From Brachypodium distachyon (taxonomy: Eukaryota > Streptophyta > Magnoliopsida > Poales > Poaceae), in the NCBI RefSeq assembly GCF_000005505.3, contig NC_016133.3, forward strand, positions 37,289,237 to 37,353,236: a stretch of 64,000 nt of DNA, in the 5' to 3' direction. Made by a program: the position numbers and the translations under genes. The notes under the pieces were generated by a model. That model searched no databases and was not told where the DNA came from. It was given only the letters and a program-made list of their open reading frames with translations. This document shows positions 1 through 10,350 of the stretch, piece by piece (the first letter of the stretch is position 1; the number at the start of each line of letters is the position of its first letter).

Positions 1-517
1 CAAGTACCTGTAGGATATGCGATAACATGGCATTGAAAAATGAGTAGAGAGCGAAATTGTATGAGTAGTTTCTCCCGTGTTGGTTTGTTGGTCGATGACA
101 TTAACAATTTCCTAACAATTTACACACACCTTATTGTACGACCCGTTCTAGTTCATGGCTTTTTTCTCGAAATTGACGATATATAATCTCCTGCCTTTGC
201 GTCGATGGATGCAAACAATCTTATTCATGATAGATGCTGAAATACAAAACGTATAATGGAAGTGTACGATTTTGCACAATGAGATTTGCACCGGATGCGT
301 CGCCTTTTATGATATCTCAACATGTTTATTTAACATATGCTTAAACCGACTAAAATTCTCAAACACAAACATGCACATCTGACGATCTCACAATGCAAAG
401 CTACAGCCTGACAGTTGACATTGCTTATTCAAGAAATCAAGTAAAGTCAATCTCTCCGGTTAACAGTATATATGTAGACACGAAGGCATTGAGCTTATAT
501 TCTGCTCGATCATATCA
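1..517. other. intergenic, downstream of the BBE-like gene
   Basis: AT-rich sequence with no convincing ORF, RNA gene or repeat. It presumably contains the 3' untranslated region and terminator of the minus-strand oxidase gene that ends at 518. Confidence 0.5.
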
Positions 518-2140
518 TCAGTTGCGTGGTTGGAACAAGGGCGGGATGCTCTGCTCGTTTCTGAAGTAGTCGGTGGGATCCACGGCCGCCTTCACCTGGG
601 CGAGCCTCCGGTAGTTGCCCATGAAGTAGCGCTCACCCCAGGCCTTGCCAGCGTCGAAGCCGCCGACGCCGTTGGCGTTCCCCATCACAGACTCAGAGTT
701 CTCGCCGATGTCCAGGTCCCTGTAGTTCACGTACGCCTCCCTGGGCTCCTTGCTCACGTGCTGGCCCATGAAGTCGTACAAGCTCCCCAGCCACGTCATC
801 GCCGCCGCGCCATCGTCGCCGGCGTGCTGCTGCCTCCAGGACACGATGTACTGGATGTTGTACAGCACGCCGTCCCTGTGCGGGTACGGCGTCGCGGCGG
901 CGGGGACGGTGCTCATGAACCCGCCATGTGGCCCCAGGATCATGAGCCCGTCGCCGTCGCGGCCGCCGCCGGAGCCGATGTTCTTGTTGAACCATCTGGA
1001 GAAGATGTCCTCCCAGACGGCCTTGGGGATGGCGCGCCGGACGTAGTCGGACTTGTTCTTGACGAAGCTGCTGCTGCTCAGGGCGCCGGTGCTCCGGTTC
1101 AGGAGCGCCTCCACGGGCGTGTCGGCGTTGCCGGAGATGGCGAAGCCCACGGACTGGAGCCACGTCATGGGCCGGCAGTCGGCCCCCGTCATCCCGAGCT
1201 CCGGGAACTCGCGGCCCATGGTGGCCACCAGCGACTTGCACGTGCCGAGGTACAGGGCCTGGAACAGGGCTCGCTGCCGCCCTTGCACGAGGACCCTGAC
1301 GGTGAGCTCGCCAGGGAGTGCCGGGGCCACGTCCTGCCATCTGGCCAGGATGCCGGTCGCGTTCTGGCCGACCATCCTGGCAACGTTGAACACGGCCACC
1401 TTGGGCGGGACACGCACGAGCCGGACCTTCCACGAGAGCACCACGCCGAAGCTCCCGCCGCCGCCGCGGACGGCCCAGAAGAGGTCCTCCCCCATGGAGG
1501 CCCGGCCCAGGACGGCCCCGTCGCGGTTCACGAGCTTGGCGTCCACGACGTTGTCCACGGAGAGCCCATGCTTGCGCATCATCAGGCCCATGCCGCCGCC
1601 GCTGAAGTGGCCGCCCACGCCCATGGTCGGGCAAACCCCGGCCGGAAACGCCGTCTCCGGGCTGCTCTTCGCGATGCTGTAGTACAGCTCCCCGATCGTG
1701 GCGCCGGAGTCGACCCAGGCCGTCGAATCGGAGTGGTTGACGAACACGGCGCGGAGGGCCGCGAGGTCGACGACGGCGAAATCCATGGGCCGGACCGAGC
1801 GGTAGGACAGGCCCTCGTAGTCGTGCCCGCCGCTGCGCACGCGGAGGCCCACGGCCCACCTGCGGCCGCAGCCCACGGCGGCCTGCACGTGGGAGGCGCC
1901 GGCGGGCGTCACGATGCACAGCGGCCTCACCGTGGTGTTGGTGAAGAACTTTGGGTTCCGGATGGAGGAGGCCAGCACCTCGTTGAAATTGCTCGAGCCC
2001 TGTGCGTACACCAGCCTGCTAGGTATCTCCCGCCGTAGGCATTGGAGGAACTCGTCGGAGGAAGCCAGGGATGGAGTTGAGATTATTAGGTAGCAAGAGA
2101 AGAAGCTCAGGAAGAGTGCTAGTGCTAAGCTTCTTCGCAT
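518..2140 (-). CDS. berberine-bridge-enzyme-like FAD-linked oxidase, 540 aa, single exon
   Basis: A secreted or vacuolar flavoprotein of the BBE-like family, which oxidises alkaloids, carbohydrates or monolignols depending on the member; the substrate here cannot be told. Residues 1-26 form a hydrophobic signal peptide. The FAD-binding PCMH domain follows, with RSGGHDYEG placing the covalent-flavin histidine at H106 and GVCPTMGVGGHFSGGG placing the 6-S-cysteinyl partner at C170, so bicovalent FAD attachment is expected. RGGGGSFGVVLSWKVRLV is the typical mid-domain motif. The C-terminal BBE domain carries AYVNYRDLDIG and YFMGNYRRLAQVKAAVDP. NFT/NHS-type glycosylation sequons are present. Length is normal and there is no intron, as is common in this family. 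The start is supported by the signal peptide and by a TATA box about 55 bp upstream. The GC-rich plus-strand reading across the same region is a shadow. Confidence 0.93.
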   Translation of the reverse strand: MRRSLALALFLSFFSCYLIISTPSLASSDEFLQCLRREIPSRLVYAQGSSNFNEVLASSIRNPKFFTNTTVRPLCIVTPAGASHVQAAVGCGRRWAVGLRVRSGGHDYEGLSYRSVRPMDFAVVDLAALRAVFVNHSDSTAWVDSGATIGELYYSIAKSSPETAFPAGVCPTMGVGGHFSGGGMGLMMRKHGLSVDNVVDAKLVNRDGAVLGRASMGEDLFWAVRGGGGSFGVVLSWKVRLVRVPPKVAVFNVARMVGQNATGILARWQDVAPALPGELTVRVLVQGRQRALFQALYLGTCKSLVATMGREFPELGMTGADCRPMTWLQSVGFAISGNADTPVEALLNRSTGALSSSSFVKNKSDYVRRAIPKAVWEDIFSRWFNKNIGSGGGRDGDGLMILGPHGGFMSTVPAAATPYPHRDGVLYNIQYIVSWRQQHAGDDGAAAMTWLGSLYDFMGQHVSKEPREAYVNYRDLDIGENSESVMGNANGVGGFDAGKAWGERYFMGNYRRLAQVKAAVDPTDYFRNEQSIPPLFQPRN

Positions 2141-2192
2141 CGTGGAACGGGAGTGAACAATGCCGTGCCTACAGCTACTTAGCTTCTGCTCT

Positions 2193-2199
2193 TTATATA
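2193..2199 (-). promoter_or_regulatory. TATA box of the BBE-like gene
   Basis: TATATAAAG is read on the minus strand about 55 bp upstream of the ATG at 2140, a normal distance for a short 5'UTR. Confidence 0.6.
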
Positions 2200-2489
2200 C
2201 TGAAGTACTAGTACTGTACTGTTAGTAATCGTGCAAGTCTAATACACGTGTTAATAGTAATATGTGAAAAATTATTGACGACATTTTTCATCATAAGCTT
2301 TCCAAAATCGTCGCAACGAGTGAATTTTTCTTTTTGGCTTCTGACCTGTGTATAATTTGTCTCACCAAGATTTAACCTGTGTATAATTTTGGCTCCTGAC
2401 TCCTTAATCTGCTCTGATTTTTTTTCCACAATCAATGCTGGATAATTTCGAGTAATCAACATCGCCTCAAGTTTCCACCTGGGCGGCGT

Positions 2490-2862
2490 ATCCGGTGAAA
2501 ACCCTCATTCGATACAAACTTCATGAAAATCATGTTTAAATGTTTTAAAAAAATTCTAAAAAAACACCATATGTTGGAAGTGTGATGTTCTACAAATCTG
2601 CAAAATTTCAAGTTCAAAATGAAAAGCATTTGAGAGGAATTAAAAAGAAAAATTTACAATGAATAGTGTCAAACACTGAAAGACCACTATTCATACAGAA
2701 TTTGTTTTTTCGCTGCTATCAGACGCCATTGAGTTTGGACTTGAAATTTTATACGTATATAAAACATCACTTTTCTAACACGTGTAATTTTTTTAAATTT
2801 TTTTTAACTTTTTTCGATGGAGTTTTCACAGTTTGGACCGTAGAGATGGTTTTCACCGGATA
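2490..2862. mobile_element. MITE with TATCCGGTGAAAACC inverted ends
   Basis: The left end ATCCGGTGAAAACC (2490-2503) is matched in inverted orientation by GGTTTTCACCGGAT at 2848-2861. The interior is AT-rich, contains inverted AATAGTG/CACTATT segments and has no coding sequence. The element is about 370 bp and non-autonomous; the superfamily was not determined and no clear TSD was seen. Confidence 0.55.
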
Positions 2863-2869
2863 TTTCGCA

Positions 2870-3212
2870 CACTGGTTGCATTTTGTCCAGCGGTTGCTTT
2901 CCATCATCGTCGTAGACAAGCCACAGAACACTTCGAGGTATGTATAAAAAATGGACCTTCCACTAAAAAGAATGCCATATAACGTTGGACGACAGAATAA
3001 GCAGCCAGATGCTTGTGTTTACACTAGAGAACGGACCAGTACTGGATCTCATTTTCCTGTGGCCGATCAAACTGTTTTTGTTCATTGCTTAGCTCAATAA
3101 GGAACATGATAAGGGAGACGGGAAGCTCTGGTTCCACGAAAACGTACACGATTCCATCCGACTGAACTCTACCAAATGAGATGAACTCTACGTAAAAAGA
3201 AAAAGAAAGAAA
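2870..3212. other. intergenic
   Basis: No gene, repeat or RNA recognised between the MITE and tRNA-Tyr. Confidence 0.4.
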
Positions 3213-3299
3213 TCCGACCTACCGGATTCGAACCAGTGACCTAAGGATTTTTCTGCAACGTACTACAGTCCTCCGCTCTACCAACTGAGCTAAGGTCGG
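3213..3299 (-). tRNA. tRNA-Tyr(GUA) with a 14-nt intron
   Basis: The minus strand folds into a full cloverleaf. The acceptor CCGACCT pairs with AGGTCGG followed by discriminator A. The D-arm is GCTCAGTTGGTAGAGC, the anticodon stem GAGGA pairs with TCCTT, and the T-arm contains GGTTCGAATCC. The anticodon GTA is followed by G37, then a 14-nt intron (TACGTTGCAGAAAA) just 3' of the anticodon, which is where plant nuclear tRNA-Tyr genes carry their intron. The mature length is 73 nt and CCA is not encoded. Confidence 0.95.
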
Positions 3300-4437
3300 T
3301 TTGTGCTTCTATAGTACTACAGATTTTATATTACGGAATATAAGAACCTGGTGACCTTTCACATAATTAGTTCCATCATGTGAACGACCTGAACTGTTGG
3401 CAGCAAATTCATCTCATCAGAATATCTAGCCGAAAATGAAATCATGGCCAAAGTTACACTGACGTGTTCGGCTACGGCTGGATGTAGATGTGTGCTGAGT
3501 TCTCACTGAACGTAGACAAGGCACGCTGAACGCCTGTGCGGTAGAAAGGCACCACTTTCAACTACGAGCCATAGAGAGCACATTACCGTGATACCTTGAC
3601 AAACGTGAACCATCGATCGACAACAAAAGGAGGGCAAGACCTGCTCGCTGTCAAGCAAGAATGCCCTTCAACCACGCCTATTGCGTCCGAAAATCAGCGA
3701 GCAAGCAGAAACCCCATGATCCAGGTTACTTAAATGGCAGCAAAATCTCCAGCAGGTTAGCTTGCGTCCCAAAATCAGCGGTCAAGTATTCCTCAATCCT
3801 ACGGTTGCACCTCGATCATGACAATTTACACGCAGACCTTTTTATCGAGTACGGAGTAGTAGGGAAGAAAATACAGACACTAAAGTGAGGCTTTCTTTAG
3901 TTCAGTTAGATGCTCCAGGCCACACAGATGCAACAACGGCCCGCTAGGCAGCGAACCTTCGGCTGTTCAAGATTTCGCATAAATACAACGCGGACTTTTC
4001 GGTCCTCTAAAAACCTTGATTGGTACTGAAGTATTGTACCCATTCGTGATCTACTTGTGTTCCTAAATTTATTTTCCACGTATCCACTATTCCCGATTGA
4101 TTTGCTTCATCTCTTCTCCGCCGACGTCGCTTCCAAGAAAATTTGCACCAAGCCCGCGCCAAACTAACCCATGTACTCGCAACAAGTACCACATGCCGAT
4201 CATGTCGTTCTTTAAAACAAAGCTTAGTTTGATGACCTCGCACGGAGTAATTGATGCTGAGTTGCTGACCGAAATGATGCCCAATTTGCAGTATTCCTAT
4301 GCATATATCATCATGCAAGATCGTGCAACAAACCCAACAGGCCGGCAAATCACATGTAAGAGGTGCTCAGACTCATGAAGAAACAAACCGGAAGAATTAT
4401 CAATCAATTAGTTAGATAGTTCAGTTTCGTTCGTCGT
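3300..4437. other. intergenic between tRNA-Tyr and tRNA-Ala
   Basis: Short ORFs on both strands at 3661-3888 and 4007-4378 have no recognisable domain and look like chance. Nothing else is supported. Confidence 0.4.
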
Positions 4438-4510
4438 GGGGATGTAGCTCAGATGGTAGAGCGCTCGCTTAGCATGCGAGAGGTACGGGGATCGATACCC
4501 CGCATCTCCA
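4438..4510 (+). tRNA. tRNA-Ala(AGC)
   Basis: A 73-nt cloverleaf: the acceptor GGGGATG pairs with CATCTCC followed by discriminator A, the D-arm is GCTCAGATGGTAGAGC, the anticodon loop CTTAGCATG has anticodon AGC, and the T-arm contains GGGGATCGATACCCC. There is no intron. A T-rich stretch downstream is suitable as a Pol III terminator. Confidence 0.95.
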
Positions 4511-4650
4511 TTGTTCTAGTTTTAATGGAAAATTTCCTCTTTTCTTATTTCCTTCAAGTTTTGGGCCGAACCAGAACCATCGCCGATGTATATTCTGATG
4601 CACTTAGTTTCAACATGGGTTTCCTAAGTTGAAAGTGCGTTGTATTACAG

Positions 4651-4789
4651 GGAAAATGGCCAGATAGCAGATCCAGCAGCGATTGAGGCCCATGGTAGAT
4701 CAAGGATTGAGCAGTATTGGGCTCAAGTTGCAGGGAATTTTCGCTGGCCAGGTTTGTGGAATTTGAATGTGGAAGAAAATATCACGTAG
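4651..4789 (+). pseudogene. exon-like fragment, last-exon appearance
   Basis: After a splice-acceptor-like TATTACAG there are 45 open codons ending at TAG (4787-4789). The translation reads ENGQIADPAAIEAHGRS, then RIEQYWAQVAGNFRWPG, then LWNLNVEENIT, and looks protein-like in composition. I do not recognise the family. Only its last part (from RWPGLWNLNV) is repeated in the second copy of the tandem duplication at 5592. No upstream exon could be linked, so it may be a relict or captured exon. Confidence 0.3.
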
Positions 4790-5502
4790 TCCGTGATGAA
4801 TGGATTATCGATGTTATCTACTTGGACAAGCAAACCGCGGCATGACTATAGCATGACGTGTTTTGGTAAGTTGCATCTGACGTGTTTTGGTAAGTTGCAT
4901 CTGACGTGTTTTGGTAAGTTGCATCTGACGTGTTTGTGCATGCTAAGCGCTGCGTCGTTGCCGCTCAGGTCTTGTTTGATTTGACTCAGAGTATAGTACT
5001 CTAAAATTAGGACTAAGGTTAGGACTGTATCTTCATCAGTGTACTGGAGTAATAATTAACCGTGGTCGACCGTGTGGGTTAGTTATTTTGCCCCGGCCCG
5101 GAGACCTTGACCTAGTCAACATACATAAGTTCCCCCTGCTGGGCTACCCGGAAAGCTACGCCCCGCGCCAGAAACTTCTGGAAGCTTCCCGGCCGTTTGG
5201 TAGTAGACCGGGCCGCTTCATAACTCCGGTCAAGTCATCCTACTTGATATGCTAACGACATGCGAACCCGGCCCAGGCCAGCCGATTGGAGTACACATGG
5301 TCGCCTTGATTTAGTAGTGAATTAATTAAGCGCAAACGCCCAAGAGCACATGTCACGCTCGATGGTTCTTATAGTCGAGAATAAAAGCAATTTTCGAATT
5401 AAATTAGTCTAGGAAAACATTGTAACCACATACGAGAGTGCTGAACTGCTGACAAAATCACAAATCATATCAACGTAAGCAAATTAAGTAGACATGCATG
5501 CG
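4740..5502. repeat. tandem segmental duplication, copy 1 (uninterrupted)
   Basis: This segment is repeated at 5592-10653 in the same order and orientation. Shared landmarks are the CGCTGGCCAGGTTTGTGG start, GACTATAGCATGACG, GCTAAGCGCTGCGTCGTTGC, TCCCCCTGCTGGGC, GACCGGGCCGCTTCATAAC and GTAGACATGCATGCGA. Copy 1 lacks every transposon seen in copy 2 and so serves as the empty site. Confidence 0.9.
4855..4926. repeat. 24-bp tandem repeat, three perfect copies
   Basis: The unit starts GACGTGTTTTGGTAAG and ends TTGCATCT; copies start at 4855, 4879 and 4903. Copy 2 of the large duplication has a single unit near 8217, so the array either expanded in copy 1 after the duplication or contracted in copy 2. 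Confidence 0.9.
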
Positions 5503-5722
5503 ACATACTTTTTTTCTGACGAAACAACCATCAACAGGTCATTTATTGTCAAGAACGGTTGAAAAAACGACAATCCGAAGCAACTTGAGCCTTCGCTGGC
5601 CAGGTTTGTGGAATTTGAATGTGGAAGAGAATATCATGTAGTCCGTGAAGAATGGATCATCGATGTTATCTACTTCCTCCGATCCTAAATTGTTGTCAAA
5701 ATATTACATGTATCTAAACGGT

Positions 5723-7561
5723 CACTACTACAAAATGGGACATTAGTAACGGATGAAAAACTCTATCAGTGGCGGGCAGGGCACCTGTCACTAATTTGAT
5801 GTTACTGATGAGTCCTCATCAGTGACGGGCGTGACAGCCGTTACTGATGGAGCACCTATCAATGGCGGGTCCCCAAATCGACCGCCACTGATAGCAATTT
5901 CGCGATTTAAAAAAAAGCCAGGCCTGTGGCCCGGGCGTTCATCAATTAACCAAATCACAAATCAAATTAAGCGATTAATCACAACAAATCACAGATCCGG
6001 CATTAGAGGCATTAGAGAGGGAGAGAAGCGGATCCGGCGGCAGGGGGCTCAGGGGCGGCAGCTTCCTCATCTCCAAGCGGCGGCGACCACCTCGTCCCCC
6101 GGCCGGCCGCGACGGGGACCCCCGGAGGAGGCGGAGACGGGCTCTCCTCTCCACGTACGCGCCGACGAGATGGTACAGGGCATCCACCTTGTCGATTTGC
6201 AGAGGGAGAAATAAGAGGCAAAGAGAGGAATCAGAGGGAGAGAGAGAGAGAGGGAGAGAGATAGGGAGAGAGAGAGAGACGAACCGGGGGGCGGCGGCCG
6301 GGGCTTGGGTCGGAGGCGAAGACGGGCTCTCCTCTCCACGTACGGCGCTGACGACATGGTACAGGCCATCCACCTTGTCGATCTGCAGAGGGAGAAATCA
6401 GAGGCAAAGAGAGGAATCAGAGGGAGAGAGAGAGGGATAGAGACAGGGAGAGAGAGACGAACCGGGGGGCGGCGGCCGGGGCCTGGGTCGGAGGCGAAGA
6501 CGGGCTCTCCTCTCCACGTATGGTGCTGACGAGATGGTACATGCCATCCACCTTGTCGATCTGCAGAGGAAGAAATCAGAGGCAAAGAGAGGAATCAGAG
6601 GGAGAGAGAGAGAGAGGGATAGAGACAGGGAGAGAGACAGACAGAGAGAGAGAGACGAACCGGGGGGCGGCGGTCGGGTGCCGGAGCACCATGGCAGCCG
6701 GATCTGGCGGTGCTCGGAGATGGAGTTGGGGGTGGGGGAAATCGCGAGGGAGGGAGGAGAGATCGGGAGGAGAGATTGGGAGAGAGTGGGGGGCGGGGGA
6801 GATCGGGAGGGAGTGGGGGCGGGTAGATCGGGATGGAGGGAGATCGGGATGAAGGGGAGATCGGGAGAGAGGGGGGAGGGAACGAGGAGTGGCGGCCGCA
6901 AGGAAGGAAAAAGAAAGTGGTGGGTCGGTTAGGGTTAACAGGTAGGTTTATATAGGGAGGATGGGTGTTGGGCCGAGAAACGGGTCGTTTGGGCCCAAGC
7001 TAGCATCATTGGCGGGCTTAGGTTTAAAAGCCCGTCACTGATGACCTCAACATGATTTTTGCATTAAACAAATGGAAAACATTTATTTCTTAACCAATTT
7101 TTTGTAATTCTATTTAGCAATATTGTTTGGAATGTCAATATGCATCGTGCAAAAATTGGATACATTATCATGATATATTGCGGAGAACTAGTCATCACTT
7201 TGGTCATTTGACTTAAAACCTAAAATTCAACTATGAGAAATGACAAGATTGTACCACATATGTCATTTTTCAAATGTTACAATATGATATTATTATTCCA
7301 CTATGTTAAGCAAGAAAAATAAGACTTTAGAAAAAAGAATCACATTTTTCCGATTTTTTATAAATTAGTTATGATTTTTTCAATCTTCACATGTCTCCGG
7401 ACCAACCACTGATGAGTGGTCATCAGTGACGGGTGTTTTACGCCGGCCCGTCACCGATGAGGGTTCATCAGTGACGCTTGTTGTGCGCCCGTCATTAGTG
7501 ACGGGCAGGGAAGGCTCGTCACTAATGACCCGTCACACTTATATTGCGTTTTGCAGTAGTG
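5723..7561. mobile_element. non-autonomous CACTA (En/Spm-type) transposon
   Basis: The termini are CACTACTACAAAA and, inverted, TTTTGCAGTAGTG, flanked by a 3-bp target duplication GGT (5720-5722 and 7562-7564). Subterminal regions carry many copies of CATCAGTGACGGGC and its variants in both orientations, as expected for transposase-binding subterminal repeats. The GC-rich interior (5880-6930) has a ~180-bp tandem repeat and GA-rich tracts and no transposase. The ORFs in it are low-complexity. Confidence 0.92.
6136..6660. repeat. ~180-bp tandem repeat, three copies, inside the CACTA
   Basis: GACGGGCTCTCCTCTCCACG recurs at 6136, 6321 and 6499 (periods 185 and 178). Each is followed by CATCCACCTTGTCGAT, a GA-rich run and CGAACCGGGGGGCGGCGG. 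Length variation sits in the GA microsatellite. Confidence 0.9.
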
Positions 7562-7668
7562 GGTTTTTAAGAATAAATATATCCATATTTAGTCAAATTT
7601 GAGTCAAGAATTTAGGATCAGAGCGAGTACTTCGCACTTCAACAAGCAAAACTCGGCATGACTATAGC

Positions 7669-8205
7669 TAGGGGTGGGCATAAAAACCGAGAAACCGAAA
7701 CCGATCACCGATGAACCGGAAACCGAAGCCGATTGGACCGAAACCGAAGAATCGTTTAAAACTTCGGTCAGCAAACTCAAGGAACCGAAGTTTGTTTGGT
7801 TAATTCGGTCTCTTGCCTCGGTTAACCGAAAAACCCGAAGAACCGAATTTCATTGCTGCATCTTTAAAATTTAATGTTTTCATTGCATGCTTGCTAGATG
7901 ATATTTACTCATTACCTATGTCTGTGTCACATAATTATGTGTTTATTTTTGCGTGTAACTTAAATCTATTTTCTGTTGTAAGTAGAAGATTGAACTAAAT
8001 TTGTTTTCATTTTTTTTTTGCCGTAAACACAATGTTCGGTTAGTTCGCTTCCGAACCGAAAACCAAACCGAATTTTCGGTGAACCAAACTTTCGGTTCTC
8101 AAAATTTTTAAGATAACTTCGGTCCTCATATTTGAAGAACCGAATTTCATGAAAACCTGAAGAACCGAACCAAAATTTCGGGTATAACCGAACGCCCCAC
8201 CCCGA
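7669..8205. mobile_element. hAT-type MITE, 537 bp, 8-bp TSD
   Basis: The ends are TAGGGGTGGGC and, inverted, TCGGGGTGGGGC. The element is flanked by the 8-bp direct repeat ACTATAGC (7661-7668 and 8206-8213), and copy 1 of the duplication has the unoccupied site CATGACTATAGCATGACG. The interior is dense in GAACCGAA-like words (and TTCGGTT complements) and encodes no transposase. Confidence 0.9.
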
Positions 8206-8366
8206 ACTATAGCATTACGTGTTTTGGTAAGTTGCATCTGACGTCTTTGTGCAAGCTAAGCGCTGCGTCGTTGCCGCTCTTTGATTTGACTCAGAGTATA
8301 GTACTATAAAGTTAGGACCAAGGTTAAGACTGTATCTTCTAGACCTTGAACTAGTCAACATACAAC

Positions 8367-10350
8367 ATTTTTCGAAAAAACGCAAAGCTTGCATCTCGAT
8401 GCATTGATAAAAAAAAAAGTATTTACAAGCCGAAGAACAGGCCAACACAACCAATCACTCAAAATAAGAACACGACCAACGACCGCTAAACTATCATTAC
8501 AACCAACACCACCAAACAACCGCAGGCCTAAATGCCAAAAACACAAAAGTACAGGATAGTGAAGGTGCCGCGGCCCGCCGGCCTCGCAGAACTCAAAGAC
8601 AAGCCCGTGAGGCGTCTCTTCAACTGCAGAAGCCTCGGGCCGCCGATCGTCGCGCTCGTCCCGAACATTGCGCCGCCATATCTTACCGCTCCCCTGTTGG
8701 TCATAACAAACGTCCAGCTTCGTCGGTCGATACCTGTCAACCCATGCGACCAAGATGCCGCAGCACAGGATCCTCCCCACTAACCGTGCCGTCCAAGGTA
8801 GTGCACTTGCCCGATGCCAGTGTGCCCAAGGCCTGCTTGCTGGAGCCAAGGCATATTCCGCGGGAACATACTCCAGCCAAGTGTTATCCTCCAAGAACAA
8901 CACCTCCAACAAGGGAGCGACGTCAACAACGCCGCCGTCATCCGATTTGGCTAGCCAAATCTGGGTTTTCACCCGAAGGATTGGACCACAGGGGATGGAG
9001 GTTGGTCGAGGCTCCTCGACGACGCCACCAAGGAGGGAACGACAAAACAAAAGTACCCTCGGCAACCCACACAACAGCAAAGTCTAAGCAACGCCAACAA
9101 CCGCACAAGTGCAAGAACCTGAATGGCCCACCGTCCGACCATCAAAGGCCACCACACGCCGCGCAACATGGCGCATGCACCGGCCACAATCCCAACTCCG
9201 GAAGGAGTTGGCACATGGCCCAAATGGCTTGTGCACAAGCCAACCTAGACCCATGCCAGGAACGCCCAGATTTGCAGTTACCAGTGCACACGACAACACC
9301 CCAAGCTAGAGCTCGGCGAAGTGCCAGCTGCAAGGCACGGGGTGCCGTCGGATGGGCGCAGAGGCGCGCGCCGCACAACCTGCAGCGCGACGTCAGCGAC
9401 CACATCAGGCCACACACCAACCCCCGCCTCCCTCCGGGCACTGGCCAACCACGTGTGGCCAGCCAAGCCGGCCAACACGCACCAAGCACGCCTCATGAGC
9501 CATCTCTCGAGGCCCCCTCTAACCTCCAACCAGACCCTCGAAAGCACGGCCTGCCGCCTAGCAATAGCAGCGACGCACGTTGGAGCACCCTGCCGGCGCT
9601 GGGCGCACTGTCCAACCGACAGCGCAGCACCAGCAGCAGCGGCGCTCGCAGGACCAAGAAGCCAAACCTGAAGTCGTGCCTGCGCCACCACTGGTCGGAG
9701 CCCGCCCGCCAGAGTCGCGGCCGCGTCGCCGCAGACCGGGCCGCTGTCGCCGGAATCAGGCTGCCGCGCGAGGACCGCGCGCTAGTACCTCCACGAGCCG
9801 GACCCAGGCCGCCGCGCAGCTGGGCCCCGTGCCCGCGCCGCCGCCGGTCGGAGCCCTCCCGTCGGAGTCGTGGCTGCACCGTCGCCAAACAGGCCGCCGC
9901 GCGAGGACCGCGCGCTAGCACCTCCACGAGCCGGACCCAGGCCGCCGCGCAGCTGGGCCCCGTGCCCGCGCCGCCGCCGGTCGGAGCCCTCCCGTCGGAG
10001 TCGTGGCTGCACCGTCGCCAAACAGGCCGCCGCGCGAGGACCGCGCGCTAGCACCTCCACGAGCCGGACCCAGGCCGCGGTGTATCTGGTCCCCGTCGCC
10101 GGAAACACCGCCGCGCGAGAGAGAGAGAGGGGAGGGAAGAGCAGTCAGAGGAGGAGATGGGAAGGCAGCGGCTGGAAGGCCCTGTCGCCGCCGCAGGCCG
10201 GCCGGCGGCCGCCGATGGCAGCGGCAGGGAGAGGGATGGGCGGAGGAGGGGGAGGTTGGGGTGGCGGCGGGGTATCGCCTCGGGAGTCGCAGGAGCGGCT
10301 CGCGGGGCGCTAGGGTTCCTTCCCCCTCTGCAACAATTCTTTACACGTTT
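8367..10350 (-). mobile_element. LINE-like non-autonomous retroelement without RT
   Basis: Inserted on the minus strand, with its 3' end at 8367 and its GC-rich 5' end at 10350. Flanked by 13-bp direct repeats GTCAACATACAAC (8354-8366) and GTCGACATACAAC (10351-10363), one mismatch. The 3' tail (minus strand) contains ATGCATCGAGATGCAAGC then TTTGCGTTTTTTCG, nearly the same tail as the RT-bearing LINE at 55348-57819. The 5' part has 133-bp tandem repeats. No reverse transcriptase or endonuclease can be seen; the long GC-rich ORFs on both strands are compositional. Confidence 0.8.
9764..10078. repeat. 133-bp tandem repeat in the 5' region of the LINE-like element
   Basis: GAGGACCGCGCGCTAG recurs at 9770, 9903 and 10036 (exact 133-bp period), with a more diverged partial unit upstream from about 9676. 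Repeated 5' units are typical of LINE promoters or 5'UTRs. Confidence 0.88.

Larger units (their letters stand above)
5673..7627. mobile_element. Stowaway MITE split by a nested CACTA element
   Basis: The left half begins CTTCCTCCGATCCTAAAT after target TA (5671-5672). The right half ends ATTTAGGATCAGAGCGAG before TA (7628-7629). The two terminal sequences are inverted repeats of the Stowaway type, and the internal ATTACATGTATCTAAACG matches the other Stowaways in this window. The CACTA occupies 5723-7561. Confidence 0.85.

Noticed and set aside
530..2038. 502-codon plus-strand ORF opposite the BBE-like gene
   Set aside because: It is a GC-driven shadow: His/Ala/Gly-rich with no domain, while the minus strand encodes a full recognisable oxidase.
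4856..4942. possible CRISPR-like array in the 24-bp repeats
   Set aside because: The units are directly adjacent without spacers and the genome is eukaryotic; it is a simple tandem repeat.
5975..6932. several 130-170 codon ORFs inside the CACTA
   Set aside because: They are translations of GA-rich tandem repeats (Arg-Glu or Ser-Leu runs) and shift frame with repeat length.
8744..10051. 435-codon GC-rich ORF and the 241-codon antisense ORF inside the LINE-like element
   Set aside because: Pro/Arg-rich reading of 133-bp repeats and UTR-like sequence; no RT, endonuclease or gag feature in any frame.
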